Source: Bacteroidota bacterium (GTDB lineage Bacteria > Bacteroidota > Bacteroidia > Cytophagales > Cyclobacteriaceae). Taken from it: a DNA stretch of 64,000 bases. Numbering within the stretch: position 1 is the stretch's first letter; each line of letters opens with the position of its first letter. The position numbers and the translations under genes are program-made. The stretch lies in assembly GCA_018266055.1 (NCBI GenBank), contig JAFDYT010000002.1:143657-207656 (forward strand), written 5' to 3'. The notes under the pieces were generated by a model that was not told where the DNA came from, did not search any database, and saw only the letters and a list, made by a program, of their open reading frames with translations. This document shows positions 44,138-52,976 of the stretch, piece after piece.

Positions 44138-47100
44138 TTACTTGCAGTATTGATCGATGGTAAACTTGGCTTTGGTATCGCCGAGCTGAAGTGCTTTTTT
44201 CCAATCGTTGCAGGCCTGCTCCTTATTTTTCAACTGGTAATTAAAGTTACCGCGCTGTTTGTAATACGACGCATTCTTTCCATCCAGTGCGATAGCATCG
44301 TCCATGTCGGACAACGCGGCGCCAAAGTCTTCCATTTCGGCCTTGCAGTTGGCACGGCCTTCAAAAGCTGAAGCATCTTTGGGATTTAGCCGGATAGCTT
44401 TGTCGTAATCGAGAATGGCCGCTTCGTATTCCTGATTTTCTTCTTTGATCAACGCGCTGTTGTAATATACGTCGGCGTTGTTAGGGTCTAGCGCAATCGC
44501 TTTTGATAGGTTATCCAACGCAGCCTTCTTGTTTCCCAGATTCAAATAGGCACGCGCACGCTCCAGAAAAAGTGACACCGTATTTTCTCCCGCTTTAAGT
44601 GCATCATCAAAATCACGAATCGCCATCTGGTAGTCTTGCTGAGCCAGTAAGCATTTACCAGTTTTAAACAATACGCTTTTATCTTTATTGCCGCCGGCGA
44701 TTGCTTTCTCCAAATACTCAAGCGCCGCCGGGTAACTGTTCATTTCAAAATAGGCTTCACCAAGCTTTTGATAGAAATCGGCGTCAGGTTTTTCGGTTAA
44801 CTTTTCCATCTGACGAAAATCCTTGATGGCCTCTTCGTATTTTTTTTGTTTCAAATACGTATTGCCACGATTCTCGTACGCGCGCGCGTAGTCTTCTTTC
44901 TTTGAAATGGCCGTTCCAAAATCAGCCAATGCATTGTCGTACTGCTCTTGATTAAAATAGGCTTTGCCTCTGTTGTTAAATAAAACCGGATCATTGACGC
45001 CCTGGGTGATTGCCATCGTGTAGTCTTGCGTCGCACCGAGGTAGTTGGCGCTTCTAAACCGCGCGTCGCCGCGATGATAATAGGCTACCGATAGTTTAGG
45101 ATTTTTTTCAATGGCGGTGTTAAAGTCATTCAGAGCACCTTCTGCATCTTTACCGTCAAGCTTGCAAAACCCGCGCATGTCAAAGGCAGTGGCTTCGGTA
45201 TATCCCGCCGCGATGGCTTTATCAATGTCTGCGAATGCGCCTTTATAATCCTGCGAATTAAACTTGCAAGAGCCGCGCTTGAAATAAACTTCAGGCGATT
45301 GGTCGCCTAACTCAATGGCTTTTGAAAAGTCGGGAAGCGCCTTCGTCATATCCGACGTTTCAAAATACGAGTCGCCACGCGCTACAAACACGCGCTTGTC
45401 GGTTGAGCCTCCACTTACCGCCTTCGACAAATCTTCAATCGCTCCCTGAAAATTTTTCAAGTTGTATTTCGCAATTCCCGAAAGGCCATAATCGTCAGCG
45501 CTGGCCTGGTTGTAGCCAATCAATACACCAATGTCGGCTACTACTTTGTCCCAGTTTTTCAATTGTGAATTGGCAGCAGCTCTGTTTTTTATACCCGTAG
45601 GATAATTGGCTTTGATCTTAATGGCCTGATCAAAATCGGCTACCGATTCTTTGACGAGGTTAGCATTTAGTTTTGCTTTGCCGCGGTTGTTGAAAATTAC
45701 TTCATCATTCGCGCCAAGCGACACGGCTTTGTCATACGCTTCGATTGATCCGGTAAAGTTGCCGTCTTTGAAGCGGCCATTACCCACCTGAAAATAAACT
45801 TCCTTGTTTTTGCTTCCGGCGATAATTGCTTTTTCGAGGTAGATTAGCCCTTCCTTATTTTTTTGTTGCTGAATGTAGCTCACGCCAAGGTCTTCAAGCG
45901 CTTCGGTGTCAGGCTGCCCATTTTGAATTGCCTTCTCCAGGTTGGTGGCCGCATTGGCAAAGTCTTTGGTCTGATACAATGCCTTGCCTCGCTTTTCAAA
46001 TAAGTCAATCTCTTTCTCACCTCCGGCTTCAGCAGCATTAAACGCATCCACTGTGCCGGCAAAATCTTTTGCGTCGTAGCGCAGATAGCCCAAATACAAG
46101 CTCACCTTCGGATCTTTTGCTCCGGCTTTCACAGCCCGTTCTAAAAAATCTTTCGCCGCGGTGCGGTCTTTCAGGTTGTACTTCGAAACGCCCAACATGC
46201 GCAGCACATCGGCCGACTCGCCTTCGGTGGCACGCACTTTATCGAGGTCATCGGCGGCACCCTGATAATTTGCGAGACTGAATCGTGTGGTACCGCGGTT
46301 TAAAATTGCTTTGCTGTAGTCTGCCTTAAGGGCAATGGCCTTATCAAAATCTGCGAGGGCAGCCTGCGCATCTCCTAGCGAAAGCTTTGCTTTTCCGCGG
46401 TTGTTGAAAACAATAGCATCGGCCTCTTTAAATTCGGCTGCCTTGTCATAGTACTTAATGGCAGAGGCAAAATCTCCTTTTACAAATTTGCTATCACCCA
46501 GGTTTTTGAAGGCATCGTATTCTGATGCGCCGAGGGCCACCGCCTTTTCAAGATCCTTCAAGGCATTGTCAATGTCTTTCTGCTGGTACTCCGCATTGCC
46601 TTTGTAAAGAAAAATTTCTTTGGATGAAGATCCCAGGCCTACCGCACGGCCAAGCGCCTCGATGGTAGCCGGGTAATCTTTATTCTTATAATGACAAATT
46701 CCCAAGGTTTCAAAAACTTCCTTGTCGCTGGCTCCCAATGAAACAGCAGCCGACAGCGCAGTAGCTGCCCCGGCAAAATCACTGAGCGAATAAAGGCTGA
46801 GGCCGAGCATTTTAAAAACTTCAGTATCCTTTACACCTTTGCTCACTACTTTTTTCAATGCTTCGGCGCTTCCTTTAAAATCCTGTAAAGTGAATTTGGC
46901 CTGACCGGCCTTTTGAAACAGGTCGGTATCGCTTCTTCCCGAGGCAATGATTTTATCAAAGTCGGCAGCGGCGCCTTTCCAATCCTTGAGTTGAAAGCGA
47001 ACTTCGGCGCGGTTTTCAAGGGCTTTGTCGTAATCGGGTTTTACAGCAAGCGCTTCAGTGAAATCCGCCTCTGCGCCAGCCGCGTCTTTCAGCGACAGCT

Positions 47101-47629
47101 TGGCTTTTCCGCGGTTGTTGAACAGTACTGCATCTTTCCGGCCGGTGCCAATTGCTTTGTCGTAATTAGCTACGGCTTCTTTGAAATTATTAAGTCTGAA
47201 TTTGGCATTGCCAAGGGCCACAAAAACCTCGGCCGACTTAGCGCCCATCGATACCGCTTTGTCCAGGTCTGTAGCCGAGCCGGAATAATCTTCAAGCTTA
47301 TACCGCACCAGTCCGCGGTATTCAAACAGTTCTTCCGAGTTGATCCGCGCTTTTACTGCTTCATCGAAATCGGTCCTGGCTTTCTCAAAATCATTGAGTA
47401 AGAAATTGGCAACGCCTCTTTTGAGATAAACTTCCTTATTCGAGAAGTTGGCGGCGATTAATTGCGAAAATTGCCCCGCCGCTTCTGCATTGTTTCCCTG
47501 CTTCAGTTTTTGCAGTGCTGATTGATACATCACCTGCTGGAGCGAATCCTGATTTTGAGCCTGTGCTAACAAAGACAGCATCAAACCAAGAGATAACAAT
47601 AAGAATCGGGACGAGCGCATGTGGGTCAT
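44138..47629 (-). CDS. Very large secreted TPR-repeat protein built from 7-TPR super-repeats
   Basis: The 1,163-residue protein has a signal peptide (1-25, ending LLAQAQ). The rest is about 33 tandem 34-residue tetratricopeptide repeats. The marker FNNRGKA recurs at F170, F408, F646 and F884, exactly 238 residues apart (7 x 34), so the array is a four-fold duplication of a seven-repeat block. TPR superhelices bind peptides or proteins. The export signal suggests a periplasmic or outer-membrane-facing scaffold. No catalytic domain or sorting domain is present. Minor-stem variation (YxxxG versus canonical A8-G8-A20 residues) is high. Confidence 0.9.
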   Translation of the reverse strand: MTHMRSSRFLLLSLGLMLSLLAQAQNQDSLQQVMYQSALQKLKQGNNAEAAGQFSQLIAANFSNKEVYLKRGVANFLLNDFEKARTDFDEAVKARINSEELFEYRGLVRYKLEDYSGSATDLDKAVSMGAKSAEVFVALGNAKFRLNNFKEAVANYDKAIGTGRKDAVLFNNRGKAKLSLKDAAGAEADFTEALAVKPDYDKALENRAEVRFQLKDWKGAAADFDKIIASGRSDTDLFQKAGQAKFTLQDFKGSAEALKKVVSKGVKDTEVFKMLGLSLYSLSDFAGAATALSAAVSLGASDKEVFETLGICHYKNKDYPATIEALGRAVGLGSSSKEIFLYKGNAEYQQKDIDNALKDLEKAVALGASEYDAFKNLGDSKFVKGDFASAIKYYDKAAEFKEADAIVFNNRGKAKLSLGDAQAALADFDKAIALKADYSKAILNRGTTRFSLANYQGAADDLDKVRATEGESADVLRMLGVSKYNLKDRTAAKDFLERAVKAGAKDPKVSLYLGYLRYDAKDFAGTVDAFNAAEAGGEKEIDLFEKRGKALYQTKDFANAATNLEKAIQNGQPDTEALEDLGVSYIQQQKNKEGLIYLEKAIIAGSKNKEVYFQVGNGRFKDGNFTGSIEAYDKAVSLGANDEVIFNNRGKAKLNANLVKESVADFDQAIKIKANYPTGIKNRAAANSQLKNWDKVVADIGVLIGYNQASADDYGLSGIAKYNLKNFQGAIEDLSKAVSGGSTDKRVFVARGDSYFETSDMTKALPDFSKAIELGDQSPEVYFKRGSCKFNSQDYKGAFADIDKAIAAGYTEATAFDMRGFCKLDGKDAEGALNDFNTAIEKNPKLSVAYYHRGDARFRSANYLGATQDYTMAITQGVNDPVLFNNRGKAYFNQEQYDNALADFGTAISKKEDYARAYENRGNTYLKQKKYEEAIKDFRQMEKLTEKPDADFYQKLGEAYFEMNSYPAALEYLEKAIAGGNKDKSVLFKTGKCLLAQQDYQMAIRDFDDALKAGENTVSLFLERARAYLNLGNKKAALDNLSKAIALDPNNADVYYNSALIKEENQEYEAAILDYDKAIRLNPKDASAFEGRANCKAEMEDFGAALSDMDDAIALDGKNASYYKQRGNFNYQLKNKEQACNDWKKALQLGDTKAKFTIDQYCK
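44980..47122 (-). repeat. 714-bp super-repeat (seven TPRs) within the TPR gene
   Basis: The codon for Phe in FNNRGKA lies at 47122, 46408, 45694 and 44980, spaced 714 bp each time. Each unit spans seven TPRs. In each block the marker repeat is the one ending in a D-Y pair (PDY, ADY, ANY or EDY). Confidence 0.88.
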
Positions 47630-47744
47630 TTTAAGATCACCAACAAATTTACAGAATTGACATAGGTAAATTTGAAAAAACTGGTCTATTCCTCACATGA
47701 CGGCGGATTTGCCTAAAAATGAAGTCCGAGAAGAAAATTCACTG

Positions 47745-47772
47745 AAAAAGAGCTGATCCGCCGTGGCGGCTC
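47745..47772 (-). terminator. Intrinsic terminator after the 37-residue membrane protein
   Basis: On the minus strand GAG-CCGCC pairs with GGCGG-(ATCA bulge)-CTC around an AC loop and is followed by TTTTTC. It starts 8 bp after the stop of the small open frame at 47780-47893. Confidence 0.65.
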
Positions 47773-47779
47773 GGGATGC

Positions 47780-47893
47780 CTAATTGACGAAGGCGATTAC
47801 TTGAGAAACGACGTAGGCTATTATAGCCAATACCACCAACCACCCGAATATACGGGCTCTCTGGTAGTAAAATCGCACTGGCACCATTTTCAT
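47780..47893 (-). CDS. 37-residue single-pass membrane protein (novel small ORF)
   Basis: ATG at 47893, TAG at 47780-47782. The N-terminus is basic (MKMVPVRFYYQRARIF), the helix GWLVVLAIIAYVVSQVIAF spans residues about 17-35, and the end is VN. Charge distribution puts the N-terminus in the cytoplasm. It has its own -7 promoter element (47929-47936) and a terminator 8 bp downstream, which together make a complete small transcription unit in the 511-bp gap between the TPR gene and lpdA. No known family is recognised. Small membrane proteins of this size often modulate a larger complex. Confidence 0.6.
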   Translation of the reverse strand: MKMVPVRFYYQRARIFGWLVVLAIIAYVVSQVIAFVN

Positions 47894-47928
47894 AACATCT
47901 TGATTTTAATGGATTTAAAATAAATGTA

Positions 47929-47936
47929 CAAAAATA
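47929..47936 (-). promoter_or_regulatory. Bacteroidota -7 promoter element for the 37-residue ORF
   Basis: On the minus strand this reads TATTTTTG, a perfect TAnnTTTG, set in very AT-rich DNA 35 bp before the ATG at 47893. The -33 element is not clear. Confidence 0.5.
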
Positions 47937-48084
47937 TAATTTAACTAAAAATTTTTTCCTTCCCCGAACCGGAAGTTATCGACCAGGAGGTTATACGGCG
48001 GATGAACCTACCGGAGATGCACACCAGATGCGAATAAAAGATAAATGCCCCAACCCAGGTTAGCCGGAATTGCACATCAAGCCA

Positions 48085-48112
48085 AAGAAAAAGGCCGGCG
48101 AAAGCCAGCCTT
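48085..48112 (-). terminator. Intrinsic terminator after lpdA
   Basis: On the minus strand AAGGCTGGC pairs with GCCGGCCTT (one U.G pair) around a TTTC loop and is followed by TTTC. It starts 28 bp after the lpdA stop. Between this and the 37-residue gene's promoter (about 47940-48085) I see nothing supportable. Confidence 0.7.
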
Positions 48113-48140
48113 GATCCTTTATTATTAAGTTCTTAAAATC

Positions 48141-49532
48141 CTATAAGTGAATCACCTCGCCATAGGCGGCAGCAGTAGCTTCCATTATGGCCTCACTCAT
48201 GGTCGGGTGCGGATGGATAGATTTGATGATCTCGTGGCCGGTGGTTTCGAGTTTGCGAGCAACCACTACCTCTGCAATCATTTCGGTTACGTTGGCGCCG
48301 ATAAAGTGAGCGCCTAACCACTCACCGTACTTGGCATCGAAAATGACTTTTACAAAACCATCGGCAGCACCGGCGGCTTTGGCCTTTCCTGAAGCGGTAA
48401 ACGGAAACTTGCCCACTTTAATCTCATAGCCAGCTTTCTTGGCGGCCTCTTCGGTATAACCTACTGATGCAATTTCGGGCGAGCAATATGTACAGCCAGG
48501 AATGTTGTTGTAGTTGATCGGCTCCGGATTTTGACCGGCAATTTTCTCTACGCAGGTAATCCCTTCGGCAGAAGCGACGTGTGCCAGCGCTGGTCCGCGC
48601 GTGATGTCGCCAATCGCATATACTCCCGTCACGTTGGTTTTTCCAAAGTCGTCAACAATTACTTTTCCTTTGTCGGTTTTCACGCCGAGTTCTTCCAATC
48701 CTAAATTTTCAAGGTTAGTCGTTACGCCGGCAGCCGAAAGAACGATGTCAGATTCAATTTTAATTTCGCCGGTAGGCGTTTTCACTGTAGCCACGCAACC
48801 TGCGCCTTTCGTATCTACAGCGGTAACTTCTGAGCTGGTGTAGATATTGATTCCTGCCTTCTTGAATGACTTCTCCAATTGTTTTGAAACCTCTTCGTCT
48901 TCCACCGGCACAATGCGCGGCAAAAACTCTACGATGGTCACGTCGGCGCCCATGGTCTTATAGAAATAAGCGAACTCCACGCCGATCGCTCCTGAACCGA
49001 CCACTAGTAATTTCTTAGGGCGCTCAGGCAACACCATGGCTTCGCGGTATCCGATAATTTTTTTGCCGTCAATTTTCATCGCCGGGAGTTCGCGTGAGCG
49101 AGCACCTGTGGCTAATATGATGTGCTTCGCATCGTAATCGGTTTTCTTTCCGGCAGCGTCCGTTACTTCAACCTTATTTCCCTTCTTCAACTTTCCGTAA
49201 CCGGCGATGTGCTCGATCTTATTTTTCTTAAACAAAAATTGAATTCCTTTGCTCATGCCCGCAGCTACTTCGCGGCTGCGTTTGATCACGCCAGCAAAGT
49301 CAACAGAAGCTTCTTTAATATCGATGCCATAATCTTTGGCATGTTGAATGTATTCAAATACGTTGGCACTTTTCAATAACGCTTTAGTGGGAATACATCC
49401 CCAGTTCAGACAGATCCCGCCCAATTCGGCTTTCTCTACCACGGCTACTTTCATGCCCAACTGAGAAGCGCGGATAGCGGCTACATATCCACCCGGGCCT
49501 GAGCCAATTACAATTAAATCGTACGATGCCAT
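48141..49532 (-). CDS. lpdA: Dihydrolipoyl dehydrogenase (E3)
   Basis: The 463-residue flavoprotein has the FAD site GSGPGGYVAAIRASQLG, the redox disulfide C41-C46 in GGICLNWGC, the NAD site GSGAIGVEFA, and the C-terminal catalytic dyad H442-E447 in HPHPTMSE. It reoxidises dihydrolipoamide in the pyruvate and 2-oxoglutarate dehydrogenase complexes and the glycine cleavage system. The E1 and E2 genes are not here, so this is a stand-alone E3. Confidence 0.97.
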   Translation of the reverse strand: MASYDLIVIGSGPGGYVAAIRASQLGMKVAVVEKAELGGICLNWGCIPTKALLKSANVFEYIQHAKDYGIDIKEASVDFAGVIKRSREVAAGMSKGIQFLFKKNKIEHIAGYGKLKKGNKVEVTDAAGKKTDYDAKHIILATGARSRELPAMKIDGKKIIGYREAMVLPERPKKLLVVGSGAIGVEFAYFYKTMGADVTIVEFLPRIVPVEDEEVSKQLEKSFKKAGINIYTSSEVTAVDTKGAGCVATVKTPTGEIKIESDIVLSAAGVTTNLENLGLEELGVKTDKGKVIVDDFGKTNVTGVYAIGDITRGPALAHVASAEGITCVEKIAGQNPEPINYNNIPGCTYCSPEIASVGYTEEAAKKAGYEIKVGKFPFTASGKAKAAGAADGFVKVIFDAKYGEWLGAHFIGANVTEMIAEVVVARKLETTGHEIIKSIHPHPTMSEAIMEATAAAYGEVIHL

Positions 49533-49589
49533 ATTTTTTGAATTTAAAAACGGGGCAAATTAACCTAAAAAATGATCCGGAAAAAAGAT

Positions 49590-49597
49590 TAGTTTTG
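49590..49597 (+). promoter_or_regulatory. Bacteroidota -7 promoter element for fabG
   Basis: TAGTTTTG is a perfect TAnnTTTG, 43 bp before the fabG ATG, in the short divergent gap to lpdA. Confidence 0.45.
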
Positions 49598-49640
49598 ACG
49601 TCAAATTTTAGAAACCGATCGACAAAATTTTGCTCTGCTT

Positions 49641-50387
49641 ATGAAATTATTACAAAATAAAACAGCATTAATTACCGGCGCTTCCAAAGGAATAGGCCGC
49701 GCTATAGCTCTTCAATACGCTGACCAAGGCGCTAACGTAGCGTTCACATACCTCTCCAGCGTAGAGCAAGGACAGGCGCTGGAGGCGGAGCTCGCTGCCA
49801 AGGGGGTAAAAGCTAAGGGATATCGCTCCGACGCCTCCGACTTTGCCCAAGCCGATAAACTGATCAACGATGTGGTCGCTGAATTCGGATCGTTGGATAT
49901 TCTGATCAACAATGCCGGCATCACCATGGACAACCTGTTGCTGCGCATGAACGAGGAAGCGTGGGATAAAATAATGAACGTAAACCTGAAGTCGTGCTTC
50001 AACACAGTGAAAGCTGTTGCCAAACCGATGATGAAACAACGCGGCGGATCGATCATTAACATGACGTCGGTAGTAGGTTTGAAAGGAAATGCCGGCCAGA
50101 CCAATTATGCTGCGTCCAAGGCGGGTATCATTGGTTTTACAAAATCCGTGGCGCTTGAACTTGGTTCGCGCGGTATTCGCTGCAACGCGGTGGCTCCCGG
50201 ATTTATCGAAACTGAAATGACCGGCAAGTTGGACGAAAAAACAGTGCAAAGCTGGCGCGATGCCATTCCGCTCAAGCGCGGCGGCAAACCAGAAGATGTG
50301 GCCGAAGCCTGTGTATTTCTGGGCTCAGAAATGTCGAGCTACATCACCGGCCAGGTAATCCAGGTGGATGGTGGAATGCTTACCTGA
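49641..50387 (+). CDS. fabG: 3-oxoacyl-[acyl-carrier-protein] reductase
   Basis: The 248-residue short-chain dehydrogenase has TGASKGIG (residues 12-19), NNAG, and the catalytic tetrad N114, S143, Y156, K160. The end, SYITGQVIQVDGGMLT, is typical of FabG. It reduces 3-ketoacyl-ACP with NADPH in fatty acid synthesis. Another SDR role is less likely given the close fit. It is followed after 4 bp by the DinB-like gene. Confidence 0.93.
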   Translation: MKLLQNKTALITGASKGIGRAIALQYADQGANVAFTYLSSVEQGQALEAELAAKGVKAKGYRSDASDFAQADKLINDVVAEFGSLDILINNAGITMDNLLLRMNEEAWDKIMNVNLKSCFNTVKAVAKPMMKQRGGSIINMTSVVGLKGNAGQTNYAASKAGIIGFTKSVALELGSRGIRCNAVAPGFIETEMTGKLDEKTVQSWRDAIPLKRGGKPEDVAEACVFLGSEMSSYITGQVIQVDGGMLT

Positions 50388-50391
50388 TCCA

Positions 50392-50850
50392 ATGGAAATT
50401 GATCGGATCTATCGGCAATTAGTTCTGGCCTACGAAGGCGACCCGGAGCACGACCATCACGCGTGGCATGGACCTTCTTTAGTAGAAACGCTGAAAGGGA
50501 TTACTGCCGAACAATCACTCAAAAAAATTCCGGGCTCGCATTCTATAATTGAGTTAGTGCAGCACATGGCCATGTGGCGGACGTTTGTAGCCAAAAGGTT
50601 GGCTGGCGAAGATACGTTTGAGGTTACTGAAGCCACCGATTTCCCTGCCGAGCAAAACTGGGACCATACGCTAGGTCTACTGCACGAAAGCCAAACTGCA
50701 TTGTTGACTGCATTGAAAGCCTTTCCCTCGGAAAAACTGTCTCACACGGTAGCCTCCCGAAGCTATGACTATTATACCCTCCTTCACGGGATTGTGCAGC
50801 ACGATGCCTATCATTCAGGTCAGATCGCACTGCTTAAGAAAACAAAGTAA
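50392..50850 (+). CDS. DinB-family (metal-binding four-helix bundle) protein
   Basis: The 152-residue protein starts at the ATG at 50392, 4 bp after fabG. The start codon of the longer frame lies inside fabG. Likely metal ligands are His in IELVQHMAMW and the pair in HGIVQHDAYHSGQ, the usual DinB/YfiT three-His pattern. Members include thiol-dependent S-transferases and many of unknown role. Co-transcription with fabG is likely from the spacing, but no functional link is known. Confidence 0.88.
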   Translation: MEIDRIYRQLVLAYEGDPEHDHHAWHGPSLVETLKGITAEQSLKKIPGSHSIIELVQHMAMWRTFVAKRLAGEDTFEVTEATDFPAEQNWDHTLGLLHESQTALLTALKAFPSEKLSHTVASRSYDYYTLLHGIVQHDAYHSGQIALLKKTK

Positions 50851-50900
50851 TTGTGTTAGTTTAACACAAGTCGTACCTTTATGAATGGCTAATCTTGCAA

Positions 50901-52646
50901 ATGAAAAATTCTCTGGCTATTGATGCTCCGACTCCTCCGCTGGCTCATCAGCTTAAGATAGCCTATGATTTGCGGATTCACGACCTGAAGAAAAGTATTC
51001 TGGAAACTGAGGCGCTGCTGGAGAGATGTCATCAGGAAGAAAATCATTTCCTTGCTGCTACGGCAAAAAATAATCTTGGGTTGTTTTTTTTAATTCAAGG
51101 AGAATTTGAAACTTCTAAAAAATACTCGGACGAAGCGCTCCGCTATTTTGAAAGGGCAAAAGACCAGAAAGGAATTGCCGATGCCAAGTACAACATCGGT
51201 AGTATTTTTTACCGCACCAACAAATATCATCAGGCGCTATTGCTCCTGGCCGATTGCCTTAAAATTTACCGCGACATCAACGATCATTACAATCAGGCCC
51301 GCACGCTGAAAAGCATGGGCACGATTTACGAATACTTCAGCGACTACAAGAAGGCTATCGAATCGTATGAAAAATCGATCGACGCCTGTAAGGTGATTGG
51401 CGAACTCGGCCTTGAATCGAACGCACTCAATCCACTCTCGGCCATTTACTTTAAGCAGGGCAAGCAAGATCTTGCCATGGAAACGATCGAGCGAAGTATT
51501 GAACTAAAACATAAAACTGGCGACATACGCGGTCTTGCCTTTGCACTGTATGGACGGGGGAAACTTTTTATCAAACTTGGATTGCACGAAAAAGCCGTGC
51601 CTGATCTTGAAGAAACCATCTCCATCCTCAACAACGCCGGCGACAAGCTCGGCATGTGCATGGCTTACAACAAACTCGGCGTGGCTTTCATGGAACTTGG
51701 GAAACTAGCTGAAGCAAAGAAATTTTTTTATAAGGCGCTTGAACTCTCCGATCTATATCACATCGAGTTCATTCTTTTCAAAGTGTATTTTAATCTTTCG
51801 CTGTTGGCGAAAAAAGAAAACAACCCTCAACTGGCACTCGACTTCCTGGAGAAACATATGGTTCACAAAGAAGCGGTGATCAACAAAGAGAGTTACAACG
51901 TGATCAAAAGCTACGAAGCGGTAACCCGCATTGAAGCGCTGGAGCGCGAAGCGACTATTCAAAAAGAAAAAAATCAGATCATTGAAAATAAAAATGCAGA
52001 GTTGGATTCCTTCTTCTATCGTGTATCGCACGATCTGAAAGGGCCGATCACCTCACTGCAAGGGCTGCACAATCTGGTGATGCTGGAAATAAAAGATCCC
52101 GCTTCACTCCGCTACTTCGAGATGTACCACTCGCAGGTAAATCGCATTTATAATATTGTGATGGGGCTGATCGACCTCACACAGATGAAACACATCGATA
52201 AAGGAAAAGTGCCGATCAATTTCAGGTCGCTAGTGGAAGATTGCATCAGCTCGTACGGCTATCTGGATAATTTCAAAAATATCAACTTCATTCTGGAGAT
52301 TGAGGAACTTGAATATCACTCAGAATGGGCGATCATCAATACCATTTTACAAAACCTAATCGAAAATGCCATCAAGTATTCGCGGCCGCAGTCGCCATAC
52401 GTGAAAATCGCCATAAGCCAAAAAATAAATTGTGTGCAAGTCGAAGTGTCTGACAATGGCCAGGGCATAGACGAGGAACATCAGGGAAAAATTTTCAATA
52501 TGTTTTACCGCGCGAGCGAACGCGCGAAAGGCTCTGGCCTCGGGCTCTATATATTAAAGCGAGCCGTAGAGCGGCTCAACGGAAGCATTGATTTAAAGAG
52601 TATACCACAAGAAGGGTCAACATTTACGGTGCTTCTACCCTGCTGA
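50901..52646 (+). CDS. Soluble TPR-containing sensor histidine kinase
   Basis: The 581-residue protein starts at the ATG at 50901 (an in-frame TTG at 50895 is less likely). There is no signal peptide or membrane helix. Residues 40-330 are six or seven TPRs (KYNIGSIFYRTNKYHQALLL and similar), followed by a coiled coil (345-370). The H-box is VSHDLKGPI with H377. The ATPase domain has QNLIENAIKYS, DNGQGI and GSGLGLYI. The TPR part probably senses a protein partner in the cytoplasm. No response regulator is adjacent, so it is an orphan kinase. Confidence 0.92.
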   Translation: MKNSLAIDAPTPPLAHQLKIAYDLRIHDLKKSILETEALLERCHQEENHFLAATAKNNLGLFFLIQGEFETSKKYSDEALRYFERAKDQKGIADAKYNIGSIFYRTNKYHQALLLLADCLKIYRDINDHYNQARTLKSMGTIYEYFSDYKKAIESYEKSIDACKVIGELGLESNALNPLSAIYFKQGKQDLAMETIERSIELKHKTGDIRGLAFALYGRGKLFIKLGLHEKAVPDLEETISILNNAGDKLGMCMAYNKLGVAFMELGKLAEAKKFFYKALELSDLYHIEFILFKVYFNLSLLAKKENNPQLALDFLEKHMVHKEAVINKESYNVIKSYEAVTRIEALEREATIQKEKNQIIENKNAELDSFFYRVSHDLKGPITSLQGLHNLVMLEIKDPASLRYFEMYHSQVNRIYNIVMGLIDLTQMKHIDKGKVPINFRSLVEDCISSYGYLDNFKNINFILEIEELEYHSEWAIINTILQNLIENAIKYSRPQSPYVKIAISQKINCVQVEVSDNGQGIDEEHQGKIFNMFYRASERAKGSGLGLYILKRAVERLNGSIDLKSIPQEGSTFTVLLPC

Positions 52647-52703
52647 TCTACGAACAATTGTAAGGCTATTCAAAAAAAATTTAACAATTTTTTACCAAAC
52701 CGT

Positions 52704-52734
52704 TTGGAAACTCTACCAATTCACTATACGTTTG
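52704..52734 (+). promoter_or_regulatory. Promoter of the methionine operon
   Basis: TTG at 52704-52706, a 20-bp spacer, and TACGTTTG at 52727-52734 fit the Bacteroidota consensus closely. Transcription should start near 52740, a few bases before the riboswitch region. Confidence 0.7.
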
Positions 52735-52763
52735 TGTCATCATAGTCGGTGAGGCAATAGCTC

Positions 52764-52856
52764 AACCGATTTATAAAGAAGCGCGGAGAGACAGGCTCTA
52801 TGAAGCGCTAGCAACCCCCGAGAGGAAGGTGCTAATTCCTGAAATATAAACCGGTT
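52764..52856 (+). promoter_or_regulatory. SAM-I (S-box) riboswitch upstream of metY
   Basis: The SAM-binding core is recognisable. P1 pairs 52764-52775 with 52845-52856 (11 of 12 positions). P2 pairs AGCGC (52780-52784) with GCGCT (52805-52809). P4 is AGGAA/TTCCT around the diagnostic GGTGCTAATTCC (52829-52840). GCAACC-like text lies at 52811-52816. An extra upstream hairpin (52746-52769) uses the same 5' strand as P1 and could act as the competing fold. The right strand of P1 ends 6 nt before the ATG of a short leader frame, so SAM binding may hide that start. High SAM is expected to lower expression of the methionine genes. Confidence 0.88.
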
Positions 52857-52862
52857 AAAACC

Positions 52863-52976
52863 ATGAAAACACAAAACACCGCATCTGCAAGCCGTTTAGG
52901 CTTCAATCTCCAAAACAAAGCGAATTCAATTAACAATCCCTGCAACGCCTGTTGTTGCATGAAGTTTCGTTGCTGA
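52863..52976 (+). CDS. 37-residue Cys-rich leader peptide (candidate)
   Basis: ATG at 52863, TGA at 52974. Five Cys codons fall in the last 11 (NPCNACCCMKFRC), preceded by a Ser/Asn-rich ordinary segment. No domain is recognised. It lies between the SAM-I riboswitch and metY, the gene that incorporates sulfide into homocysteine. Stalling on Cys codons when cysteine is scarce would be a natural signal for sulfur supply, as in Cys-rich leaders described in mycobacteria. Two alternative RNA stems follow directly. A role as a regulatory leader is inference. A tiny stable protein that binds metal through its Cys cluster is the alternative. Confidence 0.55.
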   Translation: MKTQNTASASRLGFNLQNKANSINNPCNACCCMKFRC

